NCBI RefSeq assembly: GCF_002209555.1
Contig: NZ_NJIF01000011.1
Location: forward strand, 1-64,000
Direction: 5' to 3'
Source of the DNA: Achromobacter insolitus
GTDB lineage: Bacteria > Pseudomonadota > Gammaproteobacteria > Burkholderiales > Burkholderiaceae_B
DNA: 64,000 nt
The stretch's first letter is position 1; each line of letters starts with the position of its first letter. Positions 38,601 to 46,236 of the stretch are shown piece by piece. Both the position numbers and the translations under genes were made by a program. Under the pieces are notes generated by a model, which worked only from the letters and a program-made list of their open reading frames with translations, ran no database searches and was not told where the DNA came from.

Positions 38601-39145
38601 GGATGCACGATGGGCATTTGCCAGCCGATCAGCGAAGCCTCGCTGGAGTGCGGAATCGAGGACGAGACGGCGGTGTGGTCGTCGCCCACCACCACCAGCA
38701 CGCCGCCGTTGCGCGAGGCGCCCGCAGCGTTGCCGTGATGCAGGGCGTCGCCCGCGCGGTCCACGCCCGGGCCCTTGCCGTACCACATGGCGTAGACGCC
38801 ATCCACGTTGCGGTCGGCGCGCACGCCGGCCTGCTGGGTGCCCATGACGGCAGTCGCCGCCATGTCTTCATTGATGGCGGGCAGGAAGGTGATCTGGTTG
38901 GCGTCCAGCGCCTTCTGCGCCTTCCACATGGCCATGTCCACGCCTCCCAGGGGGGAGCCGCGGTAGCCGGAAACGAAACCGGCCGTGTTCAGACCTCGCT
39001 CGCGATCCATCCGGCTCTGGGTGAGCATGATGCGCACCAGGGCTTGCGTGCCGGTGAGGAAGATGCGGCCGGAGCTGCGGGTGAGGTTGTCGGCGAGCTG
39101 GTACTCGAGGTCCAGCTGGGGCTCGGCGGCGGGGGTACCGTCCAT
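35639..39145 (-). CDS. Indolepyruvate ferredoxin oxidoreductase, fused subunits
   Basis: A 1168-residue enzyme of the fused IorA-IorB type that oxidatively decarboxylates arylpyruvates to aryl-acetyl-CoA with ferredoxin. The N-terminal half holds pyrimidine- and TPP-binding parts (GVGCHYMAAWMDRDTGG and a CSGCPHSTSTKVPEG cysteine region). A cysteine-rich Fe-S segment lies near residues 645-690 (CEGCGDCGVQSNC and SCAEGFCPSF). A gamma-type Rossmann domain follows (GMGGTGVITIGAIV). The start is ATG at 39145, nine bases after a caggag site; two upstream Met codons lack such a site. The Lrp-type gene faces it across the promoter region. Confidence 0.88.
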   Translation of the reverse strand: MDGTPAAEPQLDLEYQLADNLTRSSGRIFLTGTQALVRIMLTQSRMDRERGLNTAGFVSGYRGSPLGGVDMAMWKAQKALDANQITFLPAINEDMAATAVMGTQQAGVRADRNVDGVYAMWYGKGPGVDRAGDALHHGNAAGASRNGGVLVVVGDDHTAVSSSIPHSSEASLIGWQMPIVHPASIDEYETFALWGWALSRYSGTWVAFKAVSETIECGHSFVPAPAQRYDMPADPDMPPEALEYSARDFLSLAIETRMNLRMKAVAAFARRHSIDRLTCPAPKATVGIVTVGKAHLDTMEALSRLGVDTVTANAPVRVYKPGLTWPLDTGRLLEFARGLSHILVIEEKGAVVESQIKDLLFNMPDRPTVIGKKGLDGEPLVPSAGQLRPSLLAQPLASWLSRAAGLPLAADLAAFGCEAPLSNDADGMRRRPYFCSGCPHSTSTKVPEGSQALSGVGCHYMAAWMDRDTGGLTQMGGEGVDWIGLSRYTKMPHIFQNMGEGTYYHSGYLAIRQAVAAKANITYKILFNDATAMTGGQPIDGPISVPSICQQLRGENVARIVVTTDEPEKYQGVDLGAGIKVHHRRELDALQRELREIPGVTVLIHDQTCAAEKRRRRKKNQFPDPARRMLINSAVCEGCGDCGVQSNCLSVVPLETPYGRKRAIDQSSCNKDYSCAEGFCPSFVSVMGGKPKKSAAPKADQERLQSLIAQLPAPATPALDRPYRLLVAGMGGTGVITIGAIVSMAAHLEGLSAAVLDLTGLAQKGGTVVSHIRLAPAGSPAGPVRLDWQQADAAILCDPVASIAPDSLGALRRGHTQVTVNTYVAPVSDFTRNPDAAMRPEALLAKIRHAAGESNTAAIDAHEAALALFGDSILSNMFMLGYAWQRGGVPLSQAAINRAIELNGVAVAANRAAFDSGRLAAHQPQALEGALRPRAQVVQLHVPESFERAVARRIEDLTAYQDANYARQFQDVVEAVAARERELAPDAKTPRLALAVARGLFKLMAYKDEYEVARLYTGESFQAQLKGQFEGDYSLRFHMAPPIFARKDPRTGVPRKMTLGPRTMTALKLLARLKGLRGTWFDPFGHTAERKMERTLVREYRQTIDQLLAGLTRDKLQQAATIAGLAETIRGFGHVKAANVEKYRTELGRLMQTYTAPAPRDMPLRKTA

Positions 39146-39198
39146 AGTGAATACTCCTGGTTTCGGCACCATGATAGGTTCGTGAGCCATCAGGTTTA

Positions 39199-39229
39199 TT
39201 GCGTTTTTGGATCGTGCTATCCCTATAAT
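39199..39229 (+). promoter_or_regulatory. Likely promoter of the Lrp-type regulator gene
   Basis: A consensus -10 TATAAT at 39224-39229, with a weak -35 candidate ttgcgt at 39199-39204 (19-base spacer), 46 bases before the regulator start. The divergent gap is only about 130 bases, so a regulator bound here could control both directions. Confidence 0.5.
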
Positions 39230-39274
39230 TCGCAATGAACATTTCGTGTTCGACAAAAACCAGGAGACTAAGCG

Positions 39275-39724
39275 ATGGACAAGACCGATATCGGCATCCT
39301 CAAGGCCTTGCAGGAGGACGGCCGGGCCTCGGCGCAGCAGCTTTCAGAGAAGGTCGGCCTGTCGGCCGCGCCGGTGTGGCGCAGGGTGAAGGCGATGGAG
39401 GCAAGCGGGGTGATCCAGGGCTACAGCGCCCAGGTGGACCGCAGCAAGGTGGGGCTGGGCTGCATGTTCGCGCAGATCAGTCTGGAGCGGCATTCCGCCA
39501 ATACGGTCGAGAACTTCGAGCGTTCGGTGCGCGACGCACCCGAAATCCTGGAGTGCTACGCGGTGACGGGAGATTCGGACTTCCTGCTCAAGATCCTGGT
39601 CGAAAGCCCGGAAGCCTACGACAGGTTCCTGCATCGCTTCCTGTTCAACATGCCGGGCATACGCCAGACGCGCACCATCGTCGCGCTGCGCGAGATCAAG
39701 CACGAACAGCGCCTGCCGCTGTAG
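39275..39724 (+). CDS. Lrp/AsnC-family transcriptional regulator
   Basis: A 149-residue regulator with an N-terminal helix-turn-helix (DIGILKALQEDGRASAQQLSEKVGLS) and a C-terminal RAM ligand-binding domain (GDSDFLLKILV near residue 105). These proteins sense amino acids. Its divergent position suggests control of the arylpyruvate oxidoreductase, which fits degradation of aromatic amino acids. The effector is not known. Confidence 0.92.
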   Translation: MDKTDIGILKALQEDGRASAQQLSEKVGLSAAPVWRRVKAMEASGVIQGYSAQVDRSKVGLGCMFAQISLERHSANTVENFERSVRDAPEILECYAVTGDSDFLLKILVESPEAYDRFLHRFLFNMPGIRQTRTIVALREIKHEQRLPL

Positions 39725-39731
39725 GCGGGCA

Positions 39732-39763
39732 GGTCCCCTCCGTATCTATATATAGAGGGGACC
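39732..39763. terminator. Bidirectional hairpin between convergent genes
   Basis: Nine-base arms ggtcccctc (39732-39740) and gaggggacc (39755-39763) with an A/T-rich palindromic loop. It lies between the Lrp-type gene and the converging Bug gene. Confidence 0.65.
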
Positions 39764-39769
39764 GCGTTC

Positions 39770-40735
39770 TTATTGGGGCTGGATGCCCGAGATTCGGATC
39801 CATTCCTTCCAGCGTGCAGTGTCTTCCTTCACGAAGGCATCGAAGCGCGCCACGTCCATCGATTCGGGCGTCAGGCCCAGCGCGCGCAGCTTGTTCGCGG
39901 TGGCTTCGTCCTTGACCGCGGCCTGCATGTGGGCGTTCATTTTCTCCACGATGTCCGGCGGCGTGCCCGCGGGGGCGGACAGGCCCAGCCAGCCGGCAAC
40001 GACGAAATCCGGGTAATAGCTGGTCATGGTCGGCACGCTGGGCCAGGCCGGTTGCGGCTGGGCGCCGGTGACGGCGATAGGGATCAACCCCTTGCCGTCG
40101 ATCTGGCCCATGGCGGTCAGGTAGTCCACGAAGGCGAAGTTGATCTGTTTGCCGCGCAGGTCGGTGATGATCTGCGTGATGTTCTTGTAGGCCGCGCCGG
40201 TGATTTCGATGCCGGCGCGTTGCTTCAGGAGTTCGGACGGCACTTGCGAGGACGAGCTGTAGTAGCCGAAGAAGACCTGTCCGGGATGTTTCTTGGCGTA
40301 GGCGACCAGATCGGGAACCGTGCGGTAGGGGCTGTCGGGCGATACCACGCCGACGGTGCCGAAGGTGCCCAGCATGCCGACCTGGCGGAAGTCCTTCTGC
40401 GCGTCGTAGGGCAGGCTCTTATAGAGGAACTGGTTGGCGGAATGGGTGGAGTTGGTGGACAGGAGGAAGGTGTAGCCGTCCGCCGCCGCATTCTTGGCGG
40501 CATTGGTGCCGACGATGCCGCCGGCGCCCGGACGGTCCTCGACCACCACGGTCTGGCCGGTCTTCTCGCCCAGGTATTGGGCCAGGGTGCGCGCGGTGAG
40601 GTCGGCCGCGCCGCCTGCGGCGGATGGCACGATAAGCGTTACGGGCTTTTCGGGCCAGCCGGCGGCATGCGCGGCCGCGGCCAGCAGCAGGCCGGCGCCG
40701 ATCAGCGCCGGGCGGAGGTAGCGGGGAATGGACAT
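39770..40735 (-). CDS. Bug/TctC-family periplasmic solute-binding protein
   Basis: A 321-residue secreted binding protein with a signal peptide ending AHAAGWPEKP, then the family hallmarks VPSAAGGAADLTAR, VVVEDRPGAGGIVGT and ADGYT. Bug proteins bind carboxylates and related small anions; the family is greatly expanded in Bordetella and relatives, mostly as orphans. No tctA or tctB membrane partner is adjacent. It lies 55 bases after the hydrolase gene on the same strand and probably shares its transcript. Confidence 0.9.
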   Translation of the reverse strand: MSIPRYLRPALIGAGLLLAAAAHAAGWPEKPVTLIVPSAAGGAADLTARTLAQYLGEKTGQTVVVEDRPGAGGIVGTNAAKNAAADGYTFLLSTNSTHSANQFLYKSLPYDAQKDFRQVGMLGTFGTVGVVSPDSPYRTVPDLVAYAKKHPGQVFFGYYSSSSQVPSELLKQRAGIEITGAAYKNITQIITDLRGKQINFAFVDYLTAMGQIDGKGLIPIAVTGAQPQPAWPSVPTMTSYYPDFVVAGWLGLSAPAGTPPDIVEKMNAHMQAAVKDEATANKLRALGLTPESMDVARFDAFVKEDTARWKEWIRISGIQPQ

Positions 40736-40790
40736 GGTTGTCTCCTGATGGCGCGATTGCGCGTCGTTGTTGTCCTAGGGTTTCTTGCGG

Positions 40791-41636
40791 TCAGCCGAAA
40801 AGGCCGCGGTGCCAACCCAGAATGGCTGCGGCGCTGACTTGCCACTGATCGGCGTACATCATGCAATGCGGCTGGCCGGCAAGCACCGCGTGCGAAAAGC
40901 CGAAGCGGCGCGCGATTGCCAGGTCCTGGCCAGGCGGATGCCGGTCATGGGTATCGAGCCCCGCTTCCAGGCACAGGCCGGGCGCGCCGATGGCGGCGGC
41001 ATCGACGGGCACGCGCAGCAGATAGCGGTCGTTCAGCACTTCCGGGCTTTCGGCGCACAGGCGCTGCGCCACGGGCCCGATGTCGCGGTCCGGGGAGGTC
41101 GCCAGAAAACGCGCGCGTATTTCATGCTCGTTCGGGGCGCGGCGCGGCACGCCATCGGGGACGGGAGGCAGCGCCTGGGCGCCGGGCAGGTCGCCAGGAG
41201 GCGAGGGGGCCAGCAAGACTACGCCCGCCACCGCGCGCTGGCTGGCGCCCAGCAGCGCGGGCAGCGCGCCCATGCTGTGCCCCACGACGACCGTGGGGTG
41301 CGACAGCGCATCCAGTGCGCTGATTACGTCCTGGCCCAGGTCCGCGATGGTGGCTGACGAGAACGAGGCGTCCTGGGGCAGCGCGCCGTGGCCGCGCAGG
41401 TCCAGCGCCGCGCAGGCCAGGCCGGCGCGGGCGAAGTAGGCCAGGTAGTGCGCATAGCACCACGCGCCGTGATACGCGCCGGGCACGAACAGCAGGCCCG
41501 GCCTGGCGTCTTGCGGGGCGGCGCCAACGACAAGGCGGCCGCTGCCGGCAGGGCGGGCGGGCAAGTGGTCGACGAGGCTGAAATCCAGCGGGTCGGCGAA
41601 GGCGGGCGGCGGGGCGAGCAGGGAGTCGGCATTCAT
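40791..41636 (-). CDS. Alpha/beta-fold hydrolase
   Basis: A 281-residue hydrolase. The oxyanion region VPGAYHGAWCYAHYLAYF, DLRGHG, the nucleophile elbow VVGHSMGALPALL (Ser near residue 123), and a C-terminal HCMMYADQW with the catalytic His are visible. The substrate is unknown; together with the Bug protein and the divergent LysR regulator it suggests uptake and hydrolysis of an ester or carboxylate. Confidence 0.82.
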   Translation of the reverse strand: MNADSLLAPPPAFADPLDFSLVDHLPARPAGSGRLVVGAAPQDARPGLLFVPGAYHGAWCYAHYLAYFARAGLACAALDLRGHGALPQDASFSSATIADLGQDVISALDALSHPTVVVGHSMGALPALLGASQRAVAGVVLLAPSPPGDLPGAQALPPVPDGVPRRAPNEHEIRARFLATSPDRDIGPVAQRLCAESPEVLNDRYLLRVPVDAAAIGAPGLCLEAGLDTHDRHPPGQDLAIARRFGFSHAVLAGQPHCMMYADQWQVSAAAILGWHRGLFG

Positions 41637-41720
41637 GGTGCGGCCATATTAGGTGGGCGCATGTGATCAGAAAACTTTATTTTTCATATGATTGGATAAG
41701 TTCTACTAATTGGGGCGCAC

Positions 41721-42620
41721 ATGCGTTCATCGCCCGAACTTTCCATCACCCATTACCGCCATTTCCTGCTGGTGGCCGAGCTGCGCAGTTTTCGCGCTGC
41801 TGCGGCCCGGGCGTTCCGCTCCCAGCCGGCGCTGTCGTTGTCCATCCGCGAAATGGAGCAACGCCTGGGGCAGCCGCTGTTCGAGCCAGGCAACCGCGGC
41901 ACGCTCACGCGCTTCGGCCAGGACTGCCTGCCGCTGGCGCGCGAGCTGGTGCAGCACCACGATCGCGTGGCAAGCGCGCTGTCGGGGCTGGCCACCAATC
42001 AGGCCGGCACCTTGACCATGGCCTCGGTGGCCACGGTGGCGACGCACTGGTTGCCGGAGCTGGTGGCTGCGTATCGCGAACGCTATCCCGCGGTGGCGCT
42101 GCGCCTGTTCGACGACAACTCGGAAGGCGTGGAACGGATGGTCTTGGCGGGAGAGGTGGAGCTGGGCGTGTGCAGCCCGGTGTCGCAGGACCGGCGGCTG
42201 GCGTTCGAGCCTTTGCTGCGCGACGCCTTCGGCCTGGTCTGCCATCGCGGCCATCCGCTGGCGCGGCGCAAGTCGGTGACCTGGCGCGAGATCGAAGACC
42301 TGCCCCTGGTCGGGACCATTGCGCATCGCCAGCTTGCCGGCTATCCGCAGGCCGCGTTCATGCTGGATCGGCAGGTCTTCGTGTCCAACATGATGTCGCT
42401 GCTGGCCATGCTGGAGCGGGGCGTGGGCGTCACGGTGCTGGCGCGGCTGGGCGTGCCGCCGGACTCCCGGGGCCTGGCCTTCGTGCCGCTGTCCGGGCCG
42501 CGCATTGAACGCGAATTGGGCATCACCCGCCTGGCGGGGCGCAGCTTGTCTCCAGCCGCCGAACGCATGGAGGAAATGCTGCGGGCGAAGGCTGCGAAAC
42601 GCGGCCGCAGTGTCGCTTGA
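41721..42620 (+). CDS. LysR-family transcriptional regulator
   Basis: A 299-residue regulator with an N-terminal winged helix (residues 8-67; FRAAAARAFRSQPALSLSIREMEQRLGQPLFE) and a periplasmic-binding-like effector domain. It is divergent from the hydrolase-Bug pair across an A/T-rich 84-base gap, the classic LysR arrangement, so these are its likely targets. Effector unknown. Confidence 0.92.
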   Translation: MRSSPELSITHYRHFLLVAELRSFRAAAARAFRSQPALSLSIREMEQRLGQPLFEPGNRGTLTRFGQDCLPLARELVQHHDRVASALSGLATNQAGTLTMASVATVATHWLPELVAAYRERYPAVALRLFDDNSEGVERMVLAGEVELGVCSPVSQDRRLAFEPLLRDAFGLVCHRGHPLARRKSVTWREIEDLPLVGTIAHRQLAGYPQAAFMLDRQVFVSNMMSLLAMLERGVGVTVLARLGVPPDSRGLAFVPLSGPRIERELGITRLAGRSLSPAAERMEEMLRAKAAKRGRSVA

Positions 42621-42809
42621 AACCAACGCATTTTTGCGATTTGCGGCCATAAAACCGGGCAATTCCGGGGCGGACTGTTGCGCAATTGCACGTGGCGCGG
42701 ATCGCCGTTGATTCTTCGCAAACGGCTCTTTAGAGTGCGTGATGTTTGCTGCGCGAGGGACGTGCCGGGGTGATCGGCGCGGCGCGTCGACAGACGTGTT
42801 GAGGAAGTC

Positions 42810-43316
42810 ATGAGCAGTGTGTATTTGCGTTCGGCTGGCATTGCCTGCGCCGTTCTGATCCTGGCCGGTTGCGCCGCCAGGAAGCCCGCCACCATCACCG
42901 AGGCCCAGCCCGCGGAACCGCCCAAGCCGGTCGCCTGCGTGCCCGCCAAGGCCGGCGATCCCATGATAGGCACCTGGCTGTCGAACAGCCGCCCGCGCGA
43001 CGTCAGCGGCGACCTGCAATCGCTGCTCGTGCTGTCCGCCGATGGCACCATGGCCTACGAGTCCCTGCTGAAGATCGGCCGCAAGACGCGTCCCGCGTTG
43101 CGCGAGACCGGCTGCTGGAGCGTGGCCGACGGTATCTATACGATGCAGACCACCAAGTCCGCCGGCGAGCTCGTGGATGCCAACGATCCGATCTACCTGA
43201 ACCGCTATCGCGTCGAAAAGCTCGAGAAGACCAAACTGACGATGCGCGAGCTGAAAAACGGCGGCCAGGTGATGACTGCGCGCCGCATGCCCACGGGCTA
43301 CCGTCTGTCCTATTGA
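42810..43316 (+). CDS. Hypothetical lipoprotein
   Basis: A 168-residue protein with a signal peptide and lipobox LAGC (Cys near residue 22), a Pro-rich linker, then a domain with IGTWLSNSRP and ETGCWSVADGIYTMQT, resembling small beta-barrel proteins of the lipocalin-like kind. Start ATG follows a gaggaag-like site. I do not recognise a specific function. It is upstream of an MFS gene on the same strand with 96 bases between. Confidence 0.75.
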   Translation: MSSVYLRSAGIACAVLILAGCAARKPATITEAQPAEPPKPVACVPAKAGDPMIGTWLSNSRPRDVSGDLQSLLVLSADGTMAYESLLKIGRKTRPALRETGCWSVADGIYTMQTTKSAGELVDANDPIYLNRYRVEKLEKTKLTMRELKNGGQVMTARRMPTGYRLSY

Positions 43317-43412
43317 GCGTTGCGCGGGGCGGACATTCCGCCCCGCCGCAAAGCCAAGATGGCCGGGCTGCGGTAAGGTGCGGTCTTCACCCATCCCCGC
43401 TGCCGGTCATCC

Positions 43413-44612
43413 ATGCCTGCCTTGTCCTCCGAAGCGCGCGCCATCGCGCTGCTTGCCCTGGCCGCCTTCGTCAGCGCCAGCGCCTTTCGCATCTGCGACC
43501 CCATGTTGCCGCAACTTGCGGCGGAATTCGGCACCACCACGGGCCAGGCCGCGCGCGCGGTGACCGCGTTTGCCGTGGCCTATGGCGTGCTGCAGATGTT
43601 CTTCGGCCCGCTGGGCGACCGCTACGGCAAGTACCGTGTCGTCAGCATTGCGACCTTCGCCTGCGCCCTGGGCAGCGCCGGGGCGGTGATGGCCGGGACT
43701 CTGGATGTCCTGGTGTTCTGCCGCGTGCTGTCGGGCGCCGCGGGCGCGGGCATCGTGCCCTTGTCCATGGCCTGGATCGGCGACAACGTCCCTTATGAAC
43801 GGCGCCAGGCCACGCTGGCCCGCTTTCTGACCGGCACCATCCTGGGCATGTCGGCCGGCCAGTTGGCTGGCGGCCTGTTCGCCGATACGGTGGGCTGGCG
43901 CTGGGCCTTTGCCGCGCTGGTCTGCGGCTACCTGATAGTCGGCGTGTTGCTGTTGCTGGAAGTGCGGCGCCAGCGGGCCCTGGGGCTCGGCCAGGTGGAC
44001 CCGGCCGCGGTTCGCCAAGGATTCGTTGCGCAGGCCCGGCTGGTGCTGGGCACGCCTTGGGCCCGGATCGTGCTGGCGACCGTATTCGTCGAGGGCCTGC
44101 TGGTCTTCGGGGCCCTGGCTTTCGCGCCTTCGTACCTGCATGAACGCTTCGACATCTCGTTGACCGCCGCAGGCGCGCTGGTGGCCGTGTATGCGGTGGG
44201 CGGCCTGATCTACACGGTCGTGGCCGGCCGCATCCTGAAGCGCCTGGGTGAACGCGGCCTCGCGATTGCCGGCGGACTGGTCCTGGGGGCGGCGTTCCTG
44301 TCCTACTTGCTGGGGCCGGTCTGGGTGTGGAGCCTGCTGGCCAGCGTGCTGGCCGGTTTCGGTTACTACCTGCTGCATGCCACCCTGCAGACGAACGCGA
44401 CCCAGATGGTGCCCTCGGCGCGGGGCACGGCGGTGGCGTGGTTCGCGTCCTGCCTCTTCATGGGGCAAGCGGCGGGCGTGGCCCTGGCAGGCGCGGTGGT
44501 CGATGAGATCGGGCCGGCCGCGCTATTCGGAGGTTCGGCCGTGCTGCTTCCGCTGCTGGGAGCGTTCTTTGCGCGCGCGTTGAAGGCGCGCGCGGCGGTC
44601 CAGCAGGCCTAG
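43413..44612 (+). CDS. MFS transporter (drug efflux type)
   Basis: A 399-residue major facilitator with twelve predicted membrane segments. The motif GPLGDRYGKYRVVS between helices 2 and 3 and the repeat-like PYERRQATLARFLTGTILGMSAGQLAGG in helix 5 region are typical of the 12-helix drug:H+ antiporter group. Substrate unknown. It converges with gltX and ends in a shared terminator. Confidence 0.88.
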   Translation: MPALSSEARAIALLALAAFVSASAFRICDPMLPQLAAEFGTTTGQAARAVTAFAVAYGVLQMFFGPLGDRYGKYRVVSIATFACALGSAGAVMAGTLDVLVFCRVLSGAAGAGIVPLSMAWIGDNVPYERRQATLARFLTGTILGMSAGQLAGGLFADTVGWRWAFAALVCGYLIVGVLLLLEVRRQRALGLGQVDPAAVRQGFVAQARLVLGTPWARIVLATVFVEGLLVFGALAFAPSYLHERFDISLTAAGALVAVYAVGGLIYTVVAGRILKRLGERGLAIAGGLVLGAAFLSYLLGPVWVWSLLASVLAGFGYYLLHATLQTNATQMVPSARGTAVAWFASCLFMGQAAGVALAGAVVDEIGPAALFGGSAVLLPLLGAFFARALKARAAVQQA

Positions 44613-44651
44613 GGCCTGTCCACGCACCAAGAAGCTTCGCTGAAAAACACT

Positions 44652-44687
44652 GCGGGCCTTGCTCATCCGGGAATGAGCAAGGCCCGC
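44652..44687. terminator. Terminator between the MFS gene and gltX
   Basis: Perfect 15-bp arms (44652-44666 and 44673-44687) around a six-base loop. On the minus strand TTTTT follows four bases later, so it ends gltX; it probably also stops transcripts from the left. Confidence 0.85.
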
Positions 44688-44709
44688 GGTGCGTTTGGGA
44701 AAGCGGCGG

Positions 44710-46116
44710 TCAGATCGCTGCCAGGCGCTTGAGCACCGTTTGCTTGCCCAGCAAGGCCAGCACGGCGTCGACGGCGGGGGTCTGGGTCTGGCCGGTTACC
44801 GCGACGCGCAGGGGAATGGCCAGCTGGGGCATCTTCATGCCACGGTCGGCCAGCACGGCCTTGATCAGGGCGGACAGGGCTTCGCGGCTCCAGTCGGCGT
44901 CCTGGGCGCGCTGGGCAAAGTCGGCCAAGGCTTCACGCGCCGGGGCGGTCAGGTGCTGCTCGGCCAGGTCGGCGGGCGCGCCCTTGAATTCGGCGCAGAA
45001 CAGCATGGCGCCGTCGGCCAGTTGTTCGAGCGTTTCGGCGCGATCTTTCAAGAGGCCCATGACGCCCGGCAGGTCGATCTTTTCCGGATGGCCGCCGCGG
45101 TTCGCCACGCGCGGCGCCACGCGTTCGGCCAGTTCCGCGTTGTCCATCTGCTTGATGTAGTGGGCGTTGACCCAGTTCAGCTTCTTCGGATCCCACTGCG
45201 AGGCCGATTTGGACAGGTGCTTGGTGTCGAACCACGACACCAGCTGTTCGCGCGAGAAAAGTTCGTCGTCGCCATGGCTCCAACCCAGGCGCGCCAGGTA
45301 GTTGACCATGGCCTCGGGCAGGTAACCCTCATTGTCGTACTCCATGACGTTGACGGCGCCATGGCGCTTGGACAGCTTTTCGCCGTCCGGGCCCAGAATC
45401 ATGGGCACGTGGCCGTATTCGGGCAGGGTGGCGCCCAGCGCGCGCAGGATGTTGATCTGGCGCGGGGTATTGTTGACGTGGTCATCGCCGCGCAGCACGT
45501 GGGTGATGCCCATGTCCCAGTCGTCGACCACGACGCAGAAGTTGTAGGTGGGCGTGCCGTCCGGGCGCGCGATGATCAGGTCGTCGAGTTCGGTGTTGTC
45601 GAAGCTGATCGTGCCCTTGACCATGTCGTTCCAGGAGGTCGCGCCTTCCTGGGGGTTCTTGAAGCGCACCACGGGCTTGCGGCCTTCCGGGATGGCCGGC
45701 AGGGTCTTGCCGGGTTCGGGGCGCCAGGTGCCGTCGTAACGCGGCTTGTCGCCGCGGGCGCGGGCGGCTTCGCGCATGGCTTCCACTTCCTCGGGCGAGC
45801 TGTAGCAGTGGTAGGCGGTGCCGGCGGCCAGCATCTGCGCAACCACTTCACGGTAGCGGTCCATGCGCTGCATCTGATAGAAGGGACCTTCATCGGGCTG
45901 CATGCCCAGCCAGTCCATGCTGTCCAGGATGGCCTGCACCGCTTCCGGCGTGGAGCGTTCGACGTCCGTGTCTTCGATGCGCAGCACGAACGTGCCCTTG
46001 TGGTGGCGCGCGAAGGCCCAGGAGAACAGCGCGGTGCGGGCGCCGCCCAGATGCAGGAAACCCGTGGGCGAGGGCGCGAAACGGGTACGAATGGGAGAAG
46101 AGGCGTTGGAAGTCAT
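44710..46116 (-). CDS. gltX: Glutamyl-tRNA synthetase
   Basis: A 468-residue class I synthetase that charges tRNA-Glu. The HIGH-equivalent is [13 protein letters not shown] at the N-terminus and the KMSKS-equivalent is KLSKRHGA near residue 245. The C-terminal helical anticodon-binding domain is complete. The start is ATG at 46116 ([13 protein letters not shown]); an upstream Met at 46146 adds ten residues of no note. Confidence 0.97.
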   Translation of the reverse strand: MTSNASSPIRTRFAPSPTGFLHLGGARTALFSWAFARHHKGTFVLRIEDTDVERSTPEAVQAILDSMDWLGMQPDEGPFYQMQRMDRYREVVAQMLAAGTAYHCYSSPEEVEAMREAARARGDKPRYDGTWRPEPGKTLPAIPEGRKPVVRFKNPQEGATSWNDMVKGTISFDNTELDDLIIARPDGTPTYNFCVVVDDWDMGITHVLRGDDHVNNTPRQINILRALGATLPEYGHVPMILGPDGEKLSKRHGAVNVMEYDNEGYLPEAMVNYLARLGWSHGDDELFSREQLVSWFDTKHLSKSASQWDPKKLNWVNAHYIKQMDNAELAERVAPRVANRGGHPEKIDLPGVMGLLKDRAETLEQLADGAMLFCAEFKGAPADLAEQHLTAPAREALADFAQRAQDADWSREALSALIKAVLADRGMKMPQLAIPLRVAVTGQTQTPAVDAVLALLGKQTVLKRLAAI

Positions 46117-46236
46117 AGGTGGCAATGATAGCGGCTGCGGCGCCACAAAACGGCGTCAGGCTGGGCCCGCGTCAAACGTAGAGCGGGATTGTCTTGTTAC
46201 GATGAAGGCTATTTTAGATTAGGGCCTGCTAACACC

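Noticed and set aside
35690..39238. Long plus-strand frames across the indolepyruvate oxidoreductase gene
   Set aside because: Antisense shadows of a gene with clear TPP, Fe-S and Rossmann motifs.
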